Source: Rhodocyclales bacterium (GTDB lineage: Bacteria; Pseudomonadota; Gammaproteobacteria; Burkholderiales; Rhodocyclaceae). From it: a DNA stretch of 34,233 nucleotides. Under the pieces are notes generated by a model. That model worked only from the letters and a program-made list of their open reading frames with translations, had not been told where the DNA came from and did no database searches. Position 1 is the first letter of the stretch; every line of letters starts with the position of its first letter. The position numbers and the translations under genes were made by a program. Shown piece by piece: positions 29,901 through 34,233 of the stretch. The stretch is from positions 1-34,233 of the forward strand of contig JACRJA010000055.1 in assembly GCA_016235745.1 (NCBI GenBank), given 5' to 3'.

Positions 29901-30213
29901 TGCCGGCGTGCGTTATCGTGCCTGGCAACCGGCTTCGTGCCTGCACCCTTTGATCGGCGTGCACAGCCCCTTGACTTTCGATCTGGTCGATACCTGGATG
30001 CAGCGTTCGATCGCCGGCTGCCAATACCATGTGGCGCATCCGGGCGGACGGAATTTCCAGACCTTGCCGGTCAATGCCTTCGAAGCGGAAAGCCGGCGCC
30101 TGGCGAGATTCTTCCGCATGGGGCACACGCCGGGACAGATGCGGGTCTCACCTCCGGTGAGGGATGCCGAGCATCCTTTCACCTTGGATCTGCGCCAGCA
30201 TCTTTGGTCCTAA
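26908..30213 (+). CDS. Transglutaminase-like protein with C-terminal DUF2126 domain
   Basis: 1101 residues. The start is GTG at 26,908, with GGAGG five bases before it; a TTG at 26,896 is also in frame. The N-terminal transglutaminase N and core domains (about residues 1-300) carry a complete papain-like triad: Cys183 in SGSCRDSAW, His232 in DLHAWCEVY and Asp248 in GLDPTSG. The rest is the large DUF2126 region (COG4196), with LTMGGEPTFVSLDD, HLGQGKWYPGEQLPRW, the glutamine-synthetase/ATP-grasp-like VNIHPARNW and GRHTGTGGGNHFVLGG. That Gly/His-rich part has been proposed to be ligase-like. The Cys protease or transferase part could trim or transfer peptides. It is the largest gene of the operon, 24 bp after the alpha-E gene. 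Confidence 0.93.
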   Translation: MSIHVALKHVTSYRYDRLVHLSPQVIRLRPCPHTRTRILSYSQKITPEHHFINWLQDPQSNWQARVVFPEPTREFIVEVDLVAEIAVINPFDFFLEPYAEEIPFAYEAWQRHELTPFLYRRGEPDCGPLFRSYLESIPRTPTPTVSFLVDLNRRVQRDIAYMIRLEPGVQTPEETLTLASGSCRDSAWLMVQLLRHLGLAARFVSGYLIQLKPDVKSLDGPSGPEEDFTDLHAWCEVYLPGAGWVGLDPTSGLFAGEGHLPLACTPEPSSAAPITGLVDPCEVEFDHTMTITRILEAPRVTKPYTEEQWSRIEEVAWEIDAKLERLDVRLTMGGEPTFVSLDDPDGEEWNTAAMGPTKRRYADRLMRELKSHYAPQGLIHLGQGKWYPGEQLPRWSLNCFWRSDGEPMWVDPALLADEETTYGVGEADAQRFLIEVARRLGLDPRHVFPGYEDTLYYLWRERRLPVNVTPFDAHLDDPLERERLRRLFTQGLSMPTGYVLPVRKDPEAGAWRTGPWFLREERCYLIPGDSPMGYRLPLDSLPWVAPLDYPYIHPLDPANPFPPLPSHTTLRHQWESAKPAGPVDTTPPKPFASAANVVRLAMCAEPREGRLYIFMPPTATMEEYLELLAVVEATAAQLNLPVVIEGYEPPLDPRLSHFRITPDPGVLEVNIHPARNWAELVEHTTFLYEAAHRCRLTTEKFMLDGRHTGTGGGNHFVLGGPMPLESPFLRRPDLLRSLVAYWINHPSLSYLFSGLFIGPTSQAPRVDEARNDSLYELEIAFRQIPEPGGEVPPWLVDRIFRNLLIDVSGNTHRAEFCIDKLYAPEGPAGRRGLLELRAFEMPPHARMSLTQQLLLRALIARFWNEPYRPTRLVRWGTELHDRFMLPRFVEYDFRDVLSELQQAGFPLEFSWFAPHFEFRFPKYGDLAVGGIELELRQALEPWHVMGEEGTIGGTARYVDSSVERLQVLITGMAPERYVLTCNGIAVPLQPTGRRGEFVAGVRYRAWQPASCLHPLIGVHSPLTFDLVDTWMQRSIAGCQYHVAHPGGRNFQTLPVNAFEAESRRLARFFRMGHTPGQMRVSPPVRDAEHPFTLDLRQHLWS

Positions 30214-30265
30214 CGATGAATCCCGATGAAGGACAGGATAGAATGGCAACGATCTAAGTCTTGGA

Positions 30266-32776
30266 ATGCGGCCCGTGTCGACCTCTGCTGATGCCCCGCT
30301 CGGGCTGTATCCTCTCCATCTCGGGCGCTATGATGAATCGCGCGACGCGACAGGCCGGATGCGAGCCGGTTGGTGTGATCTCCTGACGCGGCTACAGAAC
30401 ATGGCGCCGAAGGCGCTGAACCAGCGCCTAGCCTGGATCGATCACAGTCTTCAGGAAAACGGGGTGATCTTCCGGCCACACGGCGAAACCGAATCCCATC
30501 CGTGGCTCCTCGATCCTCTACCACTCATCCTATCGTCCAAGGAATGGTGCGCGCTCGCGCAAGCGGTGGCCCAGCGCGCTCGCCTCTTCGATGCAATCCT
30601 CGCCGATCTCTACGGGGCCCAGCGCTTGCTGACACAAGGCTTGTTGCCCCCTGCCCTTATATTCGGTCAGCACGGTTTCCTCTGGCCCTGTTTCGGTCTG
30701 CGTCCCGTTGGCGGCGTCTTCTTGCACCGCTACGCGGTCGACCTCGTACGCTCCCCCGACGGACGGTGGTGGGTGATCGCCGATCACACCCAGAACCCGG
30801 TCGGCCTGGGTTATGCGCTGGAAAATCGTCTCCTCGTCTCGCGGGTATTCTCCGAGGCGTTTCGCGAATTACAGGTCCAACGACTGGCTGGCTTCTTTCG
30901 GGAAATGCAGCAGTCGATGGCAACCTGGGCACCCGTTGAGCCGGGCGAGCAACCTTTCATGGTCATGCTCACCCACGGTCCCAGCGATCCGACCTATTTC
31001 GAACAAGCCTACCTGGCACGCTACCTCGGCTATCCCTTGGTCGAAGGACAAGACCTCACGGTGCGCGCCGAAACGGTCTTTCTCAAGACCCTAAATGGAC
31101 TCAAACGCGTGCACACCATCGTGCGCCGCGTACTCGATGAAGACTGTGACCCCCTGGAATTGCGTTCCGAGTCCCTGAGTGGAATCCCCGGTCTGCTCAC
31201 GGCGCTGCGCGCCCAGCGGGTGATGGTGGCCAACGTCCCGGGCAGCGGCGTCTTGGAGTCGTCGGCACTCATGGGCTTCCTGCCAGCGATCGCAACGAGT
31301 CTCCTGGGGGAACCCCTGAAATTGCCCTCGGTGGCGACTTGGTGGTGTGGCGAAGCGCCCGCACTCGACTACGTGTGCAAGCACTTGGATTCACTGGTAC
31401 TCAAGCCCGCCTATCCAGGACAGAATTTTCCAACGATTTTCGGACCGGCTCTCGGCGAAACCGAGCGGGCGCGCCTGCTCGAACGCATTGCGGCGCAGCC
31501 CCATGCATATGTGGCCCAGGAATTGATCGCACCCTCGCTCGCACCGGTGTTCGATCGACGCAACGAGGGACGCCTCGAACCCTGGCAGGTCGGTCTGAGG
31601 CTCTTTGCCATCGCCACACCGCAAGGTTATCGCGTCATGCCTGGGGGATTGACACGGGTAGGACCGATAGAGCGGCTGCCCTTGATTCCAATGCGGCGCG
31701 GAGGGGCGACCAAGGATACATGGGTGCTCACCGAGGGCGAGGTCGAATCGCTCACCTTGATCAAGAATCGCCTAGGGCCGGTCGATCTGGTACGCAGCGG
31801 CAAGAATCTTTCCTCGCGCGTGGTGGAAAATCTCTTTTGGTTCGGACGTTACTGCGAACGCATGGATGTGGCCGCCCGGCTGCTGCGCCTGATGCTGCTG
31901 CGCGTGGTCGATGTCGATGAAGTGCATGACCCCGAGATCGAGTCTCTGGCACGCATCGGCGTCGAACTCGAGATCCTCGCTCCGACGCAGGCGGACCGCC
32001 CCCTCCTCCAGCGCATGCTCGATACACTCTTCGGGCTCGAGGAAGAGAACGGCGTATTGCGCTCGATCCAGAACGTCTTGCGCACCGCGGACCAGATGCG
32101 CGAGCGATTTTCCACCGATCACTGGCATTCACTCAATCGCCTTCAGCGCAGCCTGCAGGTTCGTCGCGACGACCTCAGCGACGTCCTGGAAGGGTTGGAT
32201 CACGTTGTAATGCTTTCGGCATCCACCGCCGGGTATTCGCTCGACAACATGACTCGAGACCCTGGATGGCATTTTCTCGTCATCGGACGGCGTCTGGAGC
32301 GGCTGACCCTCTTGTGCCGCACGCTGGCAAGGATTCTGGACGACCCCGACTCGGGACGACAGGGAGGCTTGGACTGGCTGCTCGAACTCACTGACAGCCT
32401 CATCACGTACCGCTCCCGCTACCCTCGACAAGCGGAATGGCTGCCATTGCTGGATTTGATCATCTTCGACGCAACCAACCCGCACGCCATGGCATTCCAG
32501 GTGCGTGCCATCGGCCGTTACCTGTCGGTCCTTGCTGCGGAACTTCCCTTGGGGCCGGAAGTAGGCGAGACGGCGCTGCCAAACCTGGAGCGGATCGCCG
32601 AACGTATCCTCGCCTTCGACCCGATGCGGCTCATCGCTCTCGATCGGGAAAGCGCCGTAGCGTTACGCACCGAGTTGGAGGCTCTGCTCCAGGCTGCCTA
32701 TGCGCTCTCCGATGCGCTGAGCCGAAAATTCTTCAGCCACATCGAAGCACACGGGTACCAGACGTTGGGAATTTGA
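30266..32776 (+). CDS. Fusion of ATP-grasp (COG2308 type) and alpha-E domains
   Basis: 836 residues. The N-terminal half (to about residue 500) is the ATP-grasp domain, with LEDNL-equivalent ALENRLLVSRVF, MLTHGPSDPTYFEQAYLA, VMPGGLTRVG and RRGGATKDTWVL. The C-terminal half is an alpha-E domain starting SSRVVENLFWFGRYCERMDVAARLLRLM. The Gly-rich loop of the stand-alone protein (HGSGGKGM) is replaced by KPAYPGQNFPTIFG, so nucleotide handling may differ. The start ATG at 30,266 has TTGGA upstream; the 52-bp gap before it contains a possible 13-codon frame from 30,216. The fusion supports physical cooperation between the separate ATP-grasp and alpha-E proteins. Confidence 0.92.
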   Translation: MRPVSTSADAPLGLYPLHLGRYDESRDATGRMRAGWCDLLTRLQNMAPKALNQRLAWIDHSLQENGVIFRPHGETESHPWLLDPLPLILSSKEWCALAQAVAQRARLFDAILADLYGAQRLLTQGLLPPALIFGQHGFLWPCFGLRPVGGVFLHRYAVDLVRSPDGRWWVIADHTQNPVGLGYALENRLLVSRVFSEAFRELQVQRLAGFFREMQQSMATWAPVEPGEQPFMVMLTHGPSDPTYFEQAYLARYLGYPLVEGQDLTVRAETVFLKTLNGLKRVHTIVRRVLDEDCDPLELRSESLSGIPGLLTALRAQRVMVANVPGSGVLESSALMGFLPAIATSLLGEPLKLPSVATWWCGEAPALDYVCKHLDSLVLKPAYPGQNFPTIFGPALGETERARLLERIAAQPHAYVAQELIAPSLAPVFDRRNEGRLEPWQVGLRLFAIATPQGYRVMPGGLTRVGPIERLPLIPMRRGGATKDTWVLTEGEVESLTLIKNRLGPVDLVRSGKNLSSRVVENLFWFGRYCERMDVAARLLRLMLLRVVDVDEVHDPEIESLARIGVELEILAPTQADRPLLQRMLDTLFGLEEENGVLRSIQNVLRTADQMRERFSTDHWHSLNRLQRSLQVRRDDLSDVLEGLDHVVMLSASTAGYSLDNMTRDPGWHFLVIGRRLERLTLLCRTLARILDDPDSGRQGGLDWLLELTDSLITYRSRYPRQAEWLPLLDLIIFDATNPHAMAFQVRAIGRYLSVLAAELPLGPEVGETALPNLERIAERILAFDPMRLIALDRESAVALRTELEALLQAAYALSDALSRKFFSHIEAHGYQTLGI

Positions 32777-32778
32777 CC

Positions 32779-33708
32779 ATGGTCCGCTATCGAGTAGAAC
32801 ACACGACGCGGTACGAATACGGTGGCAGCGTCATCCTGTCGCAGCAGCTCGCCCATCCCAGTCCTCGCGCGTGGCCCTGGCAAAAAACGTTAAACGCATG
32901 CTGGCAGCTGGAGCCGGAGCCTTCTTGGCGACACCGCGGTTTCGATGCCTTCGACAACCCTGTCGAATGGTTTGCCTACTACCTGCCGCACACCGAGTTA
33001 CACGTGCACCTCAGTCTCGAGGTGGCCGTGTATGCCCATCGCCCACCTTGTCTCGAAGGGGGGATCGACGTGCACACACTACGCCAGCGCCTGAGTTATC
33101 AAGGCACACAGCCTCTACCCGAAGACGTGGGGGCCCAGCGCTATGCTTTCGAATCGCCACACATTCGAATCAAACGGGAGTTGGCAGCCTATGCCGCCGA
33201 GTGCTGTTCCCCCGATGTTCCAGTGGCACAGGCGGCCGCCGCTCTGATGCACAAAATTCACAAAGAATTCACCTTCGACCCCACCGCGACCACGGTCTCG
33301 ACGCCCGTCATGGAGGTTCTGGCGCAGAGACGCGGAGTCTGCCAGGATTTCGCCCATCTGATGATCGCCTGCCTGCGCAGTCAGGGAATTCCGGCGCGCT
33401 ACATGAGCGGCTATCTGCTCACTCAGCCACCGCCGGGTCAGCCTCGCCTGATCGGCGCAGATGCTACGCACGCATGGGTGGCCGTCTATGCACCCGGCGT
33501 GTGTGGCCACGACTGGATCGAATTCGACCCGACCAACGACCTGCTGCCTGATACCGAACACATCGCCATGGCCTATGGGCGAGATTTCTCCGATGTTTCC
33601 CCCTTGCGCGGCATCATTCTGGGCGGAGGTGACCATCGACCGCATGTGGCGGTGACGGTCACCCCCTGGTCCGATTTCGCAGAAGAAGGTCCTGATATCT
33701 CTGGATGA
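32779..33708 (+). CDS. Transglutaminase-like protein (COG1305 type)
   Basis: 309 residues, cytoplasmic (no signal peptide). The N-terminal beta domain starts YRVEHTTRYEYGGSVILSQQ, then the core domain carries the triad Cys188 in RRGVCQDFAHLM, His231 in DATHAWVAVY and Asp250 in IEFDPTND. It is smaller than the first transglutaminase and lacks DUF2126. The ATG lies 2 bp after the fusion gene's stop. Members of this group act as cysteine peptidases or acyl transferases; the context suggests processing of the product made by the ATP-grasp partners. It is the last gene before the right IS remnant; I see no terminator in the following 47 bp. Confidence 0.93.
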   Translation: MVRYRVEHTTRYEYGGSVILSQQLAHPSPRAWPWQKTLNACWQLEPEPSWRHRGFDAFDNPVEWFAYYLPHTELHVHLSLEVAVYAHRPPCLEGGIDVHTLRQRLSYQGTQPLPEDVGAQRYAFESPHIRIKRELAAYAAECCSPDVPVAQAAAALMHKIHKEFTFDPTATTVSTPVMEVLAQRRGVCQDFAHLMIACLRSQGIPARYMSGYLLTQPPPGQPRLIGADATHAWVAVYAPGVCGHDWIEFDPTNDLLPDTEHIAMAYGRDFSDVSPLRGIILGGGDHRPHVAVTVTPWSDFAEEGPDISG

Positions 33709-33755
33709 TTTCCTGGCCGGGCCCTACCTCGGCGCGGCTTGCGGAAGCAAAATCC

Positions 33756-34094
33756 AGGGCACCTCGAAAAACCTCCCGCCCTCCGCCCCTGGTAAAATTC
33801 TCCTATCGTGATTCGTGAGGAGCCGGGGCCATGACGCGCCGCACCGCAATCCAGCCCAATCTCTTTGCTTCACAAGCGCATCGCACCCAGCCCGAATCGG
33901 CTGGGCGATCCGCTGTAGGAAATGGAAGCGGCGATCGACTTTGCGGCGCTGGCGGCCGAAGTGCAGAGGCTCTACCCCCTGAAGGGACAACCTAAAGGCG
34001 GGCAGCCGCCCTATCCGATCGAGACAATGGTGCGCATCGTGGTACAAGCTCATTCGTTGCCTGAAAACCGACACGGCCAGCACCCACGACGTCC
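33756..34094 (+). mobile_element. IS5-type insertion sequence remnant, right copy
   Basis: Same orientation as the left copy. The end AGGGCACCTCGAAAAACC at 33,756 is preceded by CC and not by a CTAG target. The first roughly 175 bp are collinear with 22,929-23,103 apart from one inserted base. The element is internally deleted and is interrupted at 34,094/34,095 by an IS21-type end. Confidence 0.8.
33831..34094 (+). pseudogene. IS5-family transposase remnant, frameshifted and internally deleted
   Basis: It begins MTRRTAIQPNLFASQAHRTQ and then loses frame because of an extra base near 33,893. The frame recovers at MEAAIDFAALAAEVQRLYPL and PKGGQPPYPIETMVRIVV, then jumps near 34,041 to the C-terminal motif KLIRCLKTDTASTHDV. 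The deletion differs from that of the left copy, so the two decayed independently. Confidence 0.8.
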
Positions 34095-34233
34095 TGTCAA
34101 GCGACATCAGAAAGTGACCCCCTGGCGACAGTGAAATCTGACCCCCTTATTCTCTGACGACCTGCTCATGATGGTGAATGGAATCGGGCTTGATCAGCCC
34201 GGCCTTGCGCTTGGCACGCAGTCGGTAGCTGTC
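34095..34233 (-). mobile_element. IS21-family insertion sequence end, runs off the window
   Basis: The end TGTCAAGCGACATCAGAAAG with the repeated internal motif GTGACCCCC / TCTGACCCCC is typical of IS21-type termini. It interrupts the right IS5 remnant. The rest of the element lies beyond the window. Confidence 0.7.
34147..34233 (-). CDS. istB: IstB-like ATP-binding protein of an IS21-family element, C-terminal fragment
   Basis: The last 28 codons are visible on the minus strand: DSYRLRAKRKAGLI, then KPDSIHHHEQ, ending at TAA (34,149-34,147). The segment SYRLRxKRKAG is the usual IstB tail. The partner transposase IstA would be further away. Whether the gene is intact cannot be seen. Confidence 0.65.
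   Translation of the reverse strand, partial: DSYRLRAKRKAGLIKPDSIHHHEQVVRE

Noticed and set aside
30216-30257. 13-codon frame before the fusion gene as a leader peptide
   Set aside because: It has no run of regulatory codons and no attenuator hairpin. It could be chance.

Overview
The window looks like part of the chromosome of a betaproteobacterium. Bases 1 to about 22,900 are very GC-rich and densely coding. The order recA-recX-lptB-rpoN-hpf-ptsN-hprK, with an HPr kinase beside the nitrogen-PTS gene ptsN, is typical of that class. Cobalamin genes and a B12-dependent methylmalonyl-CoA mutase also occur together here. Genus cannot be read from the sequence alone.

Region 1 (1-6,289) is a propionyl-CoA/methylmalonyl-CoA module. 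On the minus strand it carries methylmalonyl-CoA mutase, its GTPase chaperone MeaB and the acyl-CoA carboxylase beta subunit. A GntR/FadR-type regulator and an atypical crotonase-family protein run divergently on the plus strand. A perfect 14-bp palindrome lies between the divergent genes. The carboxylase gene is abnormal at the window edge: its C-terminal end is replaced by an in-frame repeat of its own N-terminal third.

Region 2 (6,290-13,035) starts with two small lipoproteins, the second FlgO-like, and a bidirectional terminator. It continues with cobyric acid synthase on the minus strand, opposite a five-gene chain on the plus strand: cbiB, cobD, thiL, pgpA and pncC. All four junctions in that chain are ATGA overlaps.

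Region 3 (13,036-22,904) is housekeeping: recA, recX, lptB, rpoN, hpf, ptsN, hprK and ilvA. A convergent 5-formyltetrahydrofolate cyclo-ligase and a soluble lytic transglycosylase follow.

Region 4 (22,905-34,233) looks acquired. Its GC content and third-position GC are visibly lower. It is bordered by two decayed, same-orientation IS5-type remnants. The left one abuts an IS256-family remnant, and the right one is interrupted by the end of an IS21-family element. Between them lies a five-gene operon: an ATP-grasp protein (COG2308 type), an alpha-E protein (COG2307 type), a transglutaminase-DUF2126 giant, an ATP-grasp/alpha-E fusion and a second transglutaminase. This gene set has been predicted computationally to make or attach peptides through amide bonds, but its product is unknown as far as I know.

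The most interesting signal is upstream of that operon. An excellent sigma-54 promoter sits at 24,482-24,497, and a near-perfect NtrC-type enhancer site lies about 220 bp further upstream. This suggests that the peptide-forming system is switched on by nitrogen limitation. The sigma-54 gene itself, rpoN, is in the same window.
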